From positions 744,001-808,000 of the forward strand of contig NZ_CP115541.1 in assembly GCF_031834595.1 (NCBI RefSeq): a stretch of DNA of 64,000 bases. Reading direction: 5' to 3'. The notes under the pieces are model-generated. The model did not search any database and had not been told where the DNA came from. It saw only the letters and a program-made list of their open reading frames with translations. The stretch comes from Stenotrophomonas oahuensis. Its GTDB lineage: Bacteria > Pseudomonadota > Gammaproteobacteria > Xanthomonadales > Xanthomonadaceae. This document shows, piece by piece, positions 33,348 to 44,052 of this stretch (its first letter is position 1; every line of letters begins with the position of its first letter). The position numbers and the translations under genes were made by a program.

Positions 33348-34469
33348 GTGCGTATTCTGCTTGTTGGGGACGAAGCCAGCCTGTCGGCTGAGCTGACCGA
33401 ATTCATTGCCGATCTTGGGGAAGAATGGCAGCCGGTGACCGCGGCCGACGGCCAGTCGGCCATGAGCATCGTGGCCTCCACGGCGGTGGACGCTGTGATT
33501 GCCTGCCCGGCCCTGCCCGACCTCACCGCCACCACGCTGCTGGGCCAGATCCGCACGCTGCGACCGGAAACCATCCGCATCGCGCTGGTGGAAGCGCCCC
33601 AGGGCAACCGCCCGCCGCCGGCCCGCCTGATCGGCGTGGCACATCGCTTCCTGCCGCTGCCGCTGGCCCCGGAAGTGCTGCTGGAGGCACTGACCAGCCT
33701 GGAAGAACTGCGTGAACTGCTGGACAGCGAGCGCCTGCGCAGCGCCATTGGCCGGATCGAAAAGCTGCCGTCGCCGCCGCACCTGTACCTGAGCCTGACC
33801 CAGGCGCTGGAACACGACGACGACACCGATACCGCAGACATCGCCAAGCTGGTGTCGGCCGACCCGGCCATCGCCGCCAAGGTGCTGCAGCTGTCCAATT
33901 CGGCGTTCTACAACAGCGGCCGCACCATTTCCGACCTGCGCTCGGCGGTGAACCGTCTGGGGCTGTCGACCCTGCGCGACCTGGTGCTGGCCAGCGAGGT
34001 GTTCTCGGCCTCGCCGCTGTCGGTGGGCGAACGCAACTCGCTGCAGCAGCGCGCGCTGATGGCCTCGCGCCTGGCCGCCAAGCTGCTGCCTGAATCCAGC
34101 GCCGAACTCGGTGCCACCGCGGCGCTGCTGGCCGACATCGGCCTGCTGCTGCCGGGCGTGCGCAATGAGCGTACCGAACCGGCCAGCGACGGCGACCTGC
34201 GCCCGGGCCATGCCGAAGCCGGTGCCTACCTGCTGGGCCTGTGGGGCCTGCCGATGCCGATCATCGAAGCGGTGGCCTTCCACCTGCAGCCGCAGCGCTC
34301 CAACACCCGCAGCTTCTGGGTGACCGGCGCGGTGCACGTGGCGCTGGCGCTGGTCAACGGCGACCCGGTGGACGAGGAATACCTGCAGCGTGCCGGCGTG
34401 CTGGCCAAGCTGCCGCAGTGGCGCGACCACGCCAACGGCCTGATGGGCCTGGTGGCGGCGGAAGCGTAA
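33348..34469 (+). CDS. HDOD domain protein with degenerate receiver
   Basis: In this 373-residue protein, residues 1-120 look like a response-regulator receiver (MRILLVGDEASL with the acidic pair at 8-9). The expected phosphoacceptor Asp is replaced: VDAVIACPALPD has Cys53. Residues about 135-330 are an HDOD domain (LPSPPHLYLSLTQALEHDD, ADPAIAAKVLQLSNSAFYN, LRSAVNRLGLSTLRDLVLA). HDOD proteins act in signalling without phosphodiesterase activity. The start is GTG at 33348, with aggggat upstream. It is followed by REPs and a strong terminator. Confidence 0.85.
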   Translation: MRILLVGDEASLSAELTEFIADLGEEWQPVTAADGQSAMSIVASTAVDAVIACPALPDLTATTLLGQIRTLRPETIRIALVEAPQGNRPPPARLIGVAHRFLPLPLAPEVLLEALTSLEELRELLDSERLRSAIGRIEKLPSPPHLYLSLTQALEHDDDTDTADIAKLVSADPAIAAKVLQLSNSAFYNSGRTISDLRSAVNRLGLSTLRDLVLASEVFSASPLSVGERNSLQQRALMASRLAAKLLPESSAELGATAALLADIGLLLPGVRNERTEPASDGDLRPGHAEAGAYLLGLWGLPMPIIEAVAFHLQPQRSNTRSFWVTGAVHVALALVNGDPVDEEYLQRAGVLAKLPQWRDHANGLMGLVAAEA

Positions 34470-34488
34470 TCGCACCGCGATCAGGCGG

Positions 34489-34556
34489 GTAGGTGCCGAC
34501 CGTTGGTCGGCACTCATCAGCGATTACGCGGGCAGGTACCGACCGTTGGTGGGTAC
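34489..34556 (+). repeat. Two GTAG-type REPs
   Basis: The first is GTAG-gtgccgacc-gtt-ggtcggcac (34489-34513). The second is a decayed copy, gcag-gtaccgacc-gtt-ggtgggtac (34532-34556), in the same orientation. They lie after the HDOD gene and before its terminator. Confidence 0.8.
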
Positions 34557-34572
34557 ACCTTGATTGAAAATG

Positions 34573-34597
34573 GCGTGCCGCAAGGCGCGCTTTTTTT
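34573..34597 (+). terminator. Rho-independent terminator of the HDOD gene
   Basis: Stem gcgtgcc-gcaa-ggcgcgc (34573-34590, one G-T pair) is followed by seven T residues. This is the best-formed forward terminator in the region. Confidence 0.85.
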
Positions 34598-34614
34598 GTT
34601 TGTGGCGTCCGCAA

Positions 34615-34641
34615 AGAGCAGCCGGGCAAGCCCGGCTCTAC
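34615..34641 (-). repeat. GTAG-type REP
   Basis: The stem agagc-a-gccggg-caag-cccggctct ends with CTAC at 34638-34641. It is nearly identical to the unit at 7061-7085. It lies between the two convergent terminators. Confidence 0.75.
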
Positions 34642-34642
34642 G

Positions 34643-34671
34643 AAAAAAGGGCGGACCTCGCGGCCCGCCCT
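34643..34671 (-). terminator. Rho-independent terminator of the TonB receptor gene
   Basis: Read on the minus strand, gggcggg-ccgcgaggt-ccgccc is followed by six T residues. It lies 31 bases after the receptor stop at 34702. Confidence 0.85.
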
Positions 34672-34701
34672 TCTCTTTCAACTTACCAAAGCTTCAAAGG
34701 A

Positions 34702-37578
34702 TCAGAAGCGCTGGGTGTACTTCATGTACAGGAAGCGGCCGATATCGAAACCGCCGTAGTAGGCGAAGCTCGAGTTCTGCTGCGAGTACATCAGCGGACC
34801 CTTGTGGTCGAACACGTTGTTCGCGCCCAGGGCGATGGTGGCATCCCACGGAGCCTTGTAGCTGACCTGCAGGTCGTGGAAGGTGTTGGCACCGGTCTTG
34901 CGGAGCGGAGCCTTCTCACCGTACGCGTAGCGATCCGGATCGGTGCAGCCGATCGAGATGCAGTCTTCGTTCAGACCCGAGTAGTAACGGGCGGTGTAGT
35001 TGACCGAGAAGTCACCCAGTGCCCAGTTGACGTTGAAGTTCGAACGCACGCGGAACAGCGCATCCTGACCGACCATGCCCATCATGATGTTGTCGCCGGC
35101 AGAGTTCTGGTTCTGCTCGTCGTACTTGGACAGGTAGCTGGTCTGCCAGTCGATGTTGAACTGACCGATGGCCAGCTCCGGCAGACGGTACTTGATGCCC
35201 AGGTCGTAACCTTCGGTTTCCATCTTGCCGAGGTTGGCGGTGCCGTAGGTGATGGCGCTGATGTGGCCGTCGGCGGCACGGGTCACGCTGCTGCAACGGT
35301 CGGTGTTACCCAGCACGTAGCAATCACGCAGGATGCGATCGACGGAGTCGTCGATGATCATGTCGCTGATTTCGTAGCGGTACCAGTCCAGCGAGACGTC
35401 CAGACCCTGCACCCAGCGCGGGCTCCAGACCAGACCGAAGGTCGTGCTCTTGGAGGTTTCCGGCGACAGGTCCGGGTTCGCACCCGAGATGAACTGGTCG
35501 CCCGACTGGCACGGCAGGGTGCCGCAGACGGCACCGGCCTGACCCAGCTGGGTGTAGTTGGCCGGCGCGCCGCCGTTGATGCAGGCGGCATTGCCTGCCA
35601 CGCTGCCCGGAGCGGTGATGCCGCACGGATCGATGTAGGACTCGAAGCTCGAGCTCAGGCCACCGTACAGGTCAGCGATGGTCGGAGCGCGGAAGCCCTC
35701 GGCATAGGTGCCGCGGACCAGCAGCTCGTCCATCGGACGCCAGGTCAGACCGAACTTGCTGTTGGTGGTGCCACCGAAGTTGCTGTAGTCCGAATAACGG
35801 CTGGCAACGTTCAGGGTCAGTTCCTTGGCGAACGCCATGTCGGCCAGGATCGGCACGTTCAGTTCGAGGTAGACCTCGTTCAGATCGTACTCACCACGGG
35901 TCGGCTTCTGGCCCAGGCCGGTGGACATGCCCGACTGTGCGAAGGCGTCCGGCACGTAGCTGCCTTCTTCCTTGCGGTGCTCCACGCCCACGGCGAAGCC
36001 GAGGTCGCCGGCCGGCAGGGTCACGATGGAACCGGCCAGGTTGGCGGTGAAGCTGGTGGTCTTGGTCACGCCGCGGGTGGTGTAGACCGGGAACAGGAAG
36101 TCCTGCAGGTCCTGGTCAGCCAGCGAACCGGCACCGGCAACGCCGTACGGCAGCAGCGGGTTCCACGGACGGCAGTCACCCAGCGCGACCGGGTTGGCAG
36201 CGGTACCGCACTGTGCCACGCCGTTGGCGTTGATGAACGATGCGCCCAGCGCCTGCTCGGCGGCGATCAGGCTCATGTCGCCGTGATTGGACTTGATCGA
36301 CTCGTTGCGGTTCCACAGCGCGCCGACGTCCCAATCGAAGGTCTTGCCAGCGAACTCGAAGTAGCCGCTGACGGTCGGCGCAAAGCGCAGGGTCTTCAGC
36401 TGGCTTTCGGTGGTGCGCGGCACTTCCCACAGACGACGACGGAACTGCACGTCGCTGCCACCCACGCCATTGACGGCGGTCGGGTTGAAGGCGCTGTCAG
36501 CCGACAGCGGGGTGCTGAACGACGAGGACTGGAACGGGTAACCGGCAATCTGCTGATCCGTGTTGCGCTCGTTGTAGAGCACGTCGGTGTTCAGGCTGAT
36601 GGTGTCGGTGAAGTCGTAGGTGCCGTTGACGTACAGCGACTTGCGCTCGGTACCGGTCAGCACGCTCATCTGCTCGTTCGAGTTGGCGTACTCGGCCGGG
36701 GTCAGCAGGTGGTAATCGGCCGGGTTGTTCGGGTTGCCACCTTCATTGAGGGTCTTCCACTCCGGCTGGGCCTGGCCCTGCGGACGCGCCTTGCAGTCGC
36801 CCCACACGCGCGGGTCGCACCAGGTGCTGTTCTGGCTGACAGCGCTCCAGTCAGCAGTGGTCGAATTCGGACCCTTGCCGCCGTCACGGCTGAACCAACG
36901 ATCCTTCGCCCACACCGGATCCTGCTTGGAGTATTCGGCCGACAGGGTCAGGCTGCCGCGTTCGCCGGTAGCACCCAGGGTCATCGAGTACTGCTGGTTT
37001 TCGCCGTCGCCCTGGTCGTACTGACCGAAGTAGACGTTGACTTCGCCGCCGTCGATGTTCTTGCGGGTGATCACGTTGACCACGCCGGCAATGGCGTCGG
37101 AACCGTAGATCGAGGAAGCGCCGTCCTTCAGGACTTCAATGCGCTCGATGGCCGACATCGGGATCTGGCCCAGATCCTGGTAACCGGCAGTGGTGGCGCC
37201 CAGGCGCTTGCCGTTCATCAGGACCAGGGTGCGCTGTGCGCCCAGGTTGCGCAGGTCGACGTAGTAGCCGCCCACGTTTTCGCCCGAGGACAGCGAGTCC
37301 GAACGCGAGATGGCCGGCGAGCCGGCCGAGGTCAGGTTGTTCAGCACGTCGGCGACGCTCGAGAAGCCCTGCTTTTCCAGGGATTCACGGGTCATCGTCA
37401 GGATCGGCTGCTGGGTCTCCATGTTGGCACCGCGAATACGCGAGCCGGTGACCGAGATGCGATCCAGGTCAGTGGTGCCCGCTGCAGCTTCCTGCGCCGA
37501 GGCAAAGCTCGGCGCGAGCGCCAGGGCAATGCCGGCCGGCAGCAGGCCGAGGCGCACTGCGGGAGTACGGAAATTCAT
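34702..37578 (-). CDS. TonB-dependent receptor
   Basis: This 958-residue outer-membrane receptor has a signal peptide (LGLLPAGIALALAPSFASA). The plug follows: DLDRISVTGSRIRGANMETQ, GFSSVADVLNNLTSAG, YYVDLRNLGAQRTLVLMNGKR and ERIEVLKDGASSIYGSDAIAG. It has no STN domain. The barrel ends LYMKYTQRF, with a terminal Phe for outer-membrane insertion. This N-terminal type (VTGSRI, LRNLGAQRTLVLMNG) is the abundant Xanthomonadaceae class that often imports carbohydrates or peptides; the ligand is not readable. Start 37578 follows a gagag ribosome site. An AraC regulator gene lies immediately upstream. Confidence 0.9.
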   Translation of the reverse strand: MNFRTPAVRLGLLPAGIALALAPSFASAQEAAAGTTDLDRISVTGSRIRGANMETQQPILTMTRESLEKQGFSSVADVLNNLTSAGSPAISRSDSLSSGENVGGYYVDLRNLGAQRTLVLMNGKRLGATTAGYQDLGQIPMSAIERIEVLKDGASSIYGSDAIAGVVNVITRKNIDGGEVNVYFGQYDQGDGENQQYSMTLGATGERGSLTLSAEYSKQDPVWAKDRWFSRDGGKGPNSTTADWSAVSQNSTWCDPRVWGDCKARPQGQAQPEWKTLNEGGNPNNPADYHLLTPAEYANSNEQMSVLTGTERKSLYVNGTYDFTDTISLNTDVLYNERNTDQQIAGYPFQSSSFSTPLSADSAFNPTAVNGVGGSDVQFRRRLWEVPRTTESQLKTLRFAPTVSGYFEFAGKTFDWDVGALWNRNESIKSNHGDMSLIAAEQALGASFINANGVAQCGTAANPVALGDCRPWNPLLPYGVAGAGSLADQDLQDFLFPVYTTRGVTKTTSFTANLAGSIVTLPAGDLGFAVGVEHRKEEGSYVPDAFAQSGMSTGLGQKPTRGEYDLNEVYLELNVPILADMAFAKELTLNVASRYSDYSNFGGTTNSKFGLTWRPMDELLVRGTYAEGFRAPTIADLYGGLSSSFESYIDPCGITAPGSVAGNAACINGGAPANYTQLGQAGAVCGTLPCQSGDQFISGANPDLSPETSKSTTFGLVWSPRWVQGLDVSLDWYRYEISDMIIDDSVDRILRDCYVLGNTDRCSSVTRAADGHISAITYGTANLGKMETEGYDLGIKYRLPELAIGQFNIDWQTSYLSKYDEQNQNSAGDNIMMGMVGQDALFRVRSNFNVNWALGDFSVNYTARYYSGLNEDCISIGCTDPDRYAYGEKAPLRKTGANTFHDLQVSYKAPWDATIALGANNVFDHKGPLMYSQQNSSFAYYGGFDIGRFLYMKYTQRF

Positions 37579-37646
37579 TCTTCTCTCCAAGGTACGTTAG
37601 TAGCGTGTTAAACCGCCTCGGAAAGTTACGATTGCGTTGCCGTTAA

Positions 37647-38528
37647 TTATTTGCGCGATGCCACCGAAGACTTTGCTGACTTTGGCGGGACAATTCCGCC
37701 GGTCTCGCGAAAGCCGGACGCGGACTGGCCATAACGCGCGCGGAAAGCGCGTGCGAAGCTGCAGCAGTTGTCGAAACCGCTGGCCGCAGCGACTTCGCCG
37801 ATCATCATGTCGGTATCACGCAGCAGGTCAGCGGCACGCTCCAGGCGCAGCCGCGCCGACAGCGACTGCGGGCTTTCCTCGTACAGGCTCTGGAAGGTCT
37901 TGGACAGATACCAGCTGCTGAAGTTGGTCAGCTCGGCCAGCTCGCCGATGCGCACCACGCGGTGGCTGTTGCCTTCCAGGTACAGGCGCGCGCGCTGCAT
38001 GCGGCCGAACACCTGGCGCTTGCGGATGCGCGAGCGCCCCGGGCAACGCTGCACACCATTGGCCAGCGCGCGCTGCAGCGACGCCAGGTGCAGCAGCACC
38101 GGGCGCAGCGCCTGCGCCGGCTGGCCGCTGGCCAGGGCGTCGCGCCACAGGCGCAGGGCCACGCGCACTTCGCTGCGGCTCATGCTGCCGCGGCCGGCAT
38201 ACAGGCTGCAGTCGGCCAGTTCACCCAGCGCGCGCAGTGCGTCCGGAGTCAGGCTGAGACCGATGCACAGGCCATCGCGGCCGGCCTGGATCATCGGCTT
38301 GGATTCCTTCTCGAAGGCGATCCACTCACGCTGGCGCAGACGGAACTTGCCTTCCTTCGATTCCACCCAGGCGCTGCCACGCAGCTGCATCCACACGGTG
38401 AAGGTGGTGCCGGCGGTCTGCAGGCTGCCCAGCCGGGCCACGCCCAGGCAGGTCGGCAGCGGACCGTCGTCGACGATCTTGTCCAGGTTGAGCGATTGGC
38501 CTCGATCGGCCAGGGAAAGCTGACGCAT
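37647..38528 (-). CDS. AraC family transcriptional regulator
   Basis: In this 293-residue protein, the C-terminal 100 residues hold two helix-turn-helix units: RIGELAELTNFSSWYLSKTFQ and MIGEVAAASGFDNCCSFARAF, then RARYGQSASGFR, the AraC signature. The N-terminal 160 residues are a probable ligand-binding domain unlike the usual cupin. It sits 68 bases upstream of the TonB receptor gene on the same strand and may activate it. The inducer is unknown. Confidence 0.88.
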   Translation of the reverse strand: MRQLSLADRGQSLNLDKIVDDGPLPTCLGVARLGSLQTAGTTFTVWMQLRGSAWVESKEGKFRLRQREWIAFEKESKPMIQAGRDGLCIGLSLTPDALRALGELADCSLYAGRGSMSRSEVRVALRLWRDALASGQPAQALRPVLLHLASLQRALANGVQRCPGRSRIRKRQVFGRMQRARLYLEGNSHRVVRIGELAELTNFSSWYLSKTFQSLYEESPQSLSARLRLERAADLLRDTDMMIGEVAAASGFDNCCSFARAFRARYGQSASGFRETGGIVPPKSAKSSVASRK

Positions 38529-38651
38529 GACTGCACCGGGGGTTTGCCGTTACGGGGCCACCGTTTTGCCAAGTCAGGCGCTTTGCGTCAGGAAGGATCA
38601 ACGAGTTTCATCCGAAATCGTCACGACGCCCTCACGAAAGAACTACGAAAG

Positions 38652-40934
38652 CTACTTTCCCTTCCAGAACAACAGGTTGGAAACCGAGAGGAACATCGGC
38701 CTGGGGCTTTCCGGCAGTGTCATCACCCCGATATCGGCCCCATCGGCGACCGCCAGCGGCAGGTACAGCGCGCTGCCATCGGGCTGCGCACTGAAGCCGT
38801 TGCTGGTGCTCAGCCGGTCGGGGTCCAGGCAGTACTCCTTGCCTGGACCATTGCCAGTGATACGGGCGAAGCCGGTCGCGCAGTCGGCGCGGTTGGACAG
38901 GTAATCCAGGCTGCCATCACGCGCCACGGCCCAGGCGCGGTAGCGCCAACGGGTGGGCCGGTCTTCACTGACCTGGCGAATGCTGTCCGGGGTCAGCCGG
39001 CTGTCGGCCGACCAGAGGCCGCCGGCCGACAGCCGGGTGAACAGCACCCGTTGCCCGGCCGGGTCGAAGCGCGCCTGTGACACGCCGTCAATCTGCCCCA
39101 GCAATCGCCACGGCGTTGGACGCCGGTCGAACAATGAAAGCCGCAGCTGCTCGTCGCGGTCGCGCTCGACCACCAGCACATGGTCGCTGTCGTCGGCGTA
39201 CAACGCCTGCAGCGGCTGCGCGACCGGCACTGGTAGCGCCACCACCTGCTCGTCGCGCGGTGACACCTCGTAGATCACCGGCCGCGCCTGGGCATCGCGG
39301 CCCGACACCAGCAAGCGGGTGCTGTCGGGCGACCAGTCGGGGGCTTGACGGGTTTCCGGGCGCAGCCCATCCACCGGCCGCAGCGAATCCGGCCGGGTCA
39401 GGTCGGCCCACCACAGGCCGAAGCTGCCGGAGCGATCCGAGGTAAACACCAGTTGCTTGCCGTCCGGAGCCAGCATCGGCTGGGCATCGCGCCCGCTGGA
39501 CGGGAACAGGCGTTCCGGGGTTCCCGGCTTGCCGTTCGCGATCGGCACGCGGAACAGACCAAACTGCGGTCGGCGGTGCACGAACGCCAGCATGTTGGTG
39601 TGCCGGGCCAAGGCAGGCGATTCGGCATCGTCCACGCCCACATCGCGCAGCGTGCGGGTCTGGGTATCCAGTTCGTACAGGCGCGATTCGCTGTCCACGC
39701 GGCGCCCGAACACGATGTGCCGGCTGTCGCCGCGCCACGCCCAGCCCCGGATCTCGGCCAGGTCATTGGTGAGCTGCTCCGGCGTGCCGCCAGTGGCGGG
39801 CATGCGCCATAGGTCGCCGATCTGAGGGTTGCGAACGAACACGATCCAGCGCCCATCGGGCGAGAAGCGCGGCGCGTAATCGAAGCTGTCGGCAGCGACG
39901 GGGTACTGCAGGGCCGTCCATTGCCCGCTGGCGATATCCAGCACACGGATGCCGCGATGGGCATAGCGACCCGCCATCGAGCCGAACACCATGCCGCGCC
40001 CGTTCGGGGTCCAGTCAAAACTCAGCAGCTCGGTGCCGTCGCAACGGGTCAGGTGCCGGATTGCGCCGCCGGTGGCGCTGGCCAGCAGCACCTCGCAGCT
40101 GCCCGCCGGGCCAAACCGCGCGAAGGCAATCTCACGGCCATCCGGCGACCAGTTGGGGAAGCGGTCGGCATGACCGGCGGGGGTCTCGGTCAGCAGGCGT
40201 GCGGGCGCGTTGCCCGAGGTCTGCAGGCGGATGTTGCTGCCATCCTGGTTCGCATTCTCGGCCTCGTAGGCCACCTGCGAACCGTCCGGGGAGACCGTGG
40301 GATAGGTTTCAAAGCCCGCGGTGGCAGTGATCAGGCGGTACGGGCGCGGCGGGCTGCCGACCACGCGGCTGCCATCCTCCAGCACGCCGCCGCTGGCCGT
40401 CGGCGCGCTGCGCTGACTGAGCAGTGCAGCCATGACCATCATTGCGATGAACATCGCCAGGCCGATCGCCAGATAGACATAGCGCCGGGTGCGCCGCCAC
40501 AGGCTGCGCGGGCGCGGCACCCAGGCCGACGCCGGGGCCGCATCGGACGTCGTAGCATCGCTTTCGTCCGCCGCCACCGGCAGCACGTCGCTGACCGGCT
40601 GCACCAGCCGATAGCCGGTCTTGGCAATGGTTTCGATGTAGACCGTGCCACCCTCGTCATCACCCGAGAAGGCCTTGCGCAGCTGGGTGACCGCCTGGGT
40701 CAGCACGTCGTTGGTCGGTAACGTATCCGGCCATACCTCGGCGAACAGTTCGTCGCGGCTGACCACTGCGCCAGGGACCCGCATCAATGCCTTGAGTACG
40801 CCCAGCGCCTTCGGCGTGAGACGGCGCGGACGTCGCGCGCCGGGCACGACCACTTCACGCAGCGACAGCGTGACCGTGCAGTCGCCGATCAGGATCACAT
40901 CGGCAGGGGTTGTCTCACTCGCGGGGCTGATCAT
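38652..40934 (-). CDS. Membrane-bound winged-helix regulator with PD40/TolB-like propeller (CadC-like)
   Basis: This 760-residue one-component regulator starts with an OmpR-type winged helix at about residues 10-110 (LTPKALGVLKALMRVPGAVV, NDVLTQAVTQLRKAF, YIETIAKTGYRLV). A single transmembrane helix follows (YVYLAIGLAMFIAMMVMAAL, near residue 155), then a long periplasmic domain of WD40/PD40 repeats (YPTVSPDGSQVAYEA, FPNWSPDGREIAFARF, APRFSPDGRWIVFVR). CadC/ToxR-like proteins sense signals outside the membrane; the signal is unknown here. The ATG at 40934 is preferred over an upstream TTG at 40985. Confidence 0.85.
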   Translation of the reverse strand: MISPASETTPADVILIGDCTVTLSLREVVVPGARRPRRLTPKALGVLKALMRVPGAVVSRDELFAEVWPDTLPTNDVLTQAVTQLRKAFSGDDEGGTVYIETIAKTGYRLVQPVSDVLPVAADESDATTSDAAPASAWVPRPRSLWRRTRRYVYLAIGLAMFIAMMVMAALLSQRSAPTASGGVLEDGSRVVGSPPRPYRLITATAGFETYPTVSPDGSQVAYEAENANQDGSNIRLQTSGNAPARLLTETPAGHADRFPNWSPDGREIAFARFGPAGSCEVLLASATGGAIRHLTRCDGTELLSFDWTPNGRGMVFGSMAGRYAHRGIRVLDIASGQWTALQYPVAADSFDYAPRFSPDGRWIVFVRNPQIGDLWRMPATGGTPEQLTNDLAEIRGWAWRGDSRHIVFGRRVDSESRLYELDTQTRTLRDVGVDDAESPALARHTNMLAFVHRRPQFGLFRVPIANGKPGTPERLFPSSGRDAQPMLAPDGKQLVFTSDRSGSFGLWWADLTRPDSLRPVDGLRPETRQAPDWSPDSTRLLVSGRDAQARPVIYEVSPRDEQVVALPVPVAQPLQALYADDSDHVLVVERDRDEQLRLSLFDRRPTPWRLLGQIDGVSQARFDPAGQRVLFTRLSAGGLWSADSRLTPDSIRQVSEDRPTRWRYRAWAVARDGSLDYLSNRADCATGFARITGNGPGKEYCLDPDRLSTSNGFSAQPDGSALYLPLAVADGADIGVMTLPESPRPMFLSVSNLLFWKGK

Positions 40935-41149
40935 TCCAGTAGTACGCAAAACAACTGTGACAACAGGAACGCAGCCTTCATTCAATCATGTGCTGATCAA
41001 CGAACCGCCAGATTCCGCAAACGGCATAGCTGCATCACGCAAATACACCGAAGGGCGCGAATACTAGCCTATGCCGGTTAACTGCGCCTGTGCGTGCGGA
41101 CAACATCAGGCTCTCTCTCGCCGACGAAAATCCATAATTTGCTGCACTA

Positions 41150-41175
41150 TTCGCGCCTTCGGGCGCGAAATTTTT
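41150..41175. terminator. Hairpin with T-run between the regulator and channel genes
   Basis: Arms ttcgcgcc (41150-41157) and ggcgcgaa (41162-41169) enclose ttcg and are followed by five T on the plus strand. On the minus strand it lies downstream of the channel gene (stop at 41207), so it may end that transcript, although the T-run is better for plus-strand transcription. Confidence 0.55.
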
Positions 41176-41206
41176 ATGTGGCATTCAGTTTGTTATTAAC
41201 GTGGAT

Positions 41207-41884
41207 TCAGCTTCGTGCACGCCGAAGCATGGTCAAACCGACCAGCCGCGAGACCACCAGCGCTACGTACATCACGCCTGCGAACTGTTCCAGCATCACC
41301 AGTGCACGCGCCTGCGGATGTACCGGCACCACGTCACTCAAGCCTACCCCTGACAACAAGCTGAAGCTCAGATAAAGCAGCTCCATCCAGGTGCGCAGTT
41401 CGCTTTCGCTGGTGGCGAGAAAGCTGCCAGGGAACCACTGCTGGCAGACCGCAAATGCGAAAGCGAAACCCCACGCGAGCAAGGTGAAGGTGGCACCGGC
41501 TGCGAACAGCTCGTCGCGGGTCACCTTATGGTCCTGCAGCATGTAGGCGATCAGGCTGCCGGCGGTATAGAAGTACAGCAGCGACTCCAGCAGCTGTGCA
41601 GTGGTGACCAGCGCAGGTCGCCCCAGCAGCGCACCGGTGACCGAGAAGATCACCGATGGAACGGCAAGCAGCAGCGCCAGCCACATGCCGAGCGGGCTGC
41701 GCCGCACGACCCACAGGGCCAGCCCCAACACGGCGATCCCGAACGCACCGAACAGCGCGCGACTGGCACCGGACTCGTCCATGGCTGGATACAGCAGCAC
41801 CCCGAGCAGCTGCACGGCGAGCAGCCAGGCGGAGGGGTGCCGGCGGGCGATGGCCAGCCATTTGGTGGTCCGTGCAATGCCCAT
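41207..41884 (-). CDS. K+-channel-like membrane protein with divergent filter
   Basis: This 225-residue inner-membrane protein has about six predicted helices. The C-terminal part resembles a two-helix pore: a helix (ATFTLLAWGFAFAFAVCQQW), a pore loop with SLLSGVGLSDVVP, and a last helix. In canonical K+ channels the loop is TVGYGDVVP; here GVGLSD replaces GYGD, so selectivity may differ. Such proteins are annotated as ion channel family proteins. The start at 41884 is the first ATG. The thiC stop lies 33 bases upstream on the same strand. Confidence 0.75.
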   Translation of the reverse strand: MGIARTTKWLAIARRHPSAWLLAVQLLGVLLYPAMDESGASRALFGAFGIAVLGLALWVVRRSPLGMWLALLLAVPSVIFSVTGALLGRPALVTTAQLLESLLYFYTAGSLIAYMLQDHKVTRDELFAAGATFTLLAWGFAFAFAVCQQWFPGSFLATSESELRTWMELLYLSFSLLSGVGLSDVVPVHPQARALVMLEQFAGVMYVALVVSRLVGLTMLRRARS

Positions 41885-41917
41885 CGCCCCTCCGCCCCGG
41901 TGTGTATGGGCCGGAGA

Positions 41918-43825
<1,908 letters not shown>

Positions 43826-43856
43826 CTACGGCGCGATGCATCGGCAGATACGAAGC

Positions 43857-43935
43857 TTCCCTACGCCGGTATGAGCCGGATCAGGTTCGATGGGACTGTC
43901 TCAACCGTGGCCGGATGGCCGCGGTACCCCCGCTT
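43857..43935 (-). promoter_or_regulatory. TPP riboswitch of thiC
   Basis: Read on the minus strand it shows the TPP (THI-box) pattern: a cgggggtacc opening arm, a tgagac segment (pyrimidine-sensing helix), cgaacctgatccgg, the conserved ctcataccggcgtaggga part and the closing ggaa. It lies about 130 bases upstream of the thiC ATG and about 120 bases from the divergent BCCT gene. High TPP would shut thiC. Confidence 0.93.
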
Positions 43936-44052
43936 CAGGGCGTATTGGACCACACCTGCCCGGCGGCGTGAACAGGCCGCTGACGTGGGGCTGGCTAGAC
44001 TGCCTGCGCCCGCCCGGACACGGCGGCTCGCCTTCTGTACGGAGATTCCGCC

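Noticed and set aside
34564..37611. Plus-strand open frame of about 1015 codons opposite the TonB receptor
   Set aside because: Antisense shadow of a high-GC gene; no ribosome site, no recognisable domain, while the minus strand has signal peptide, plug and barrel.
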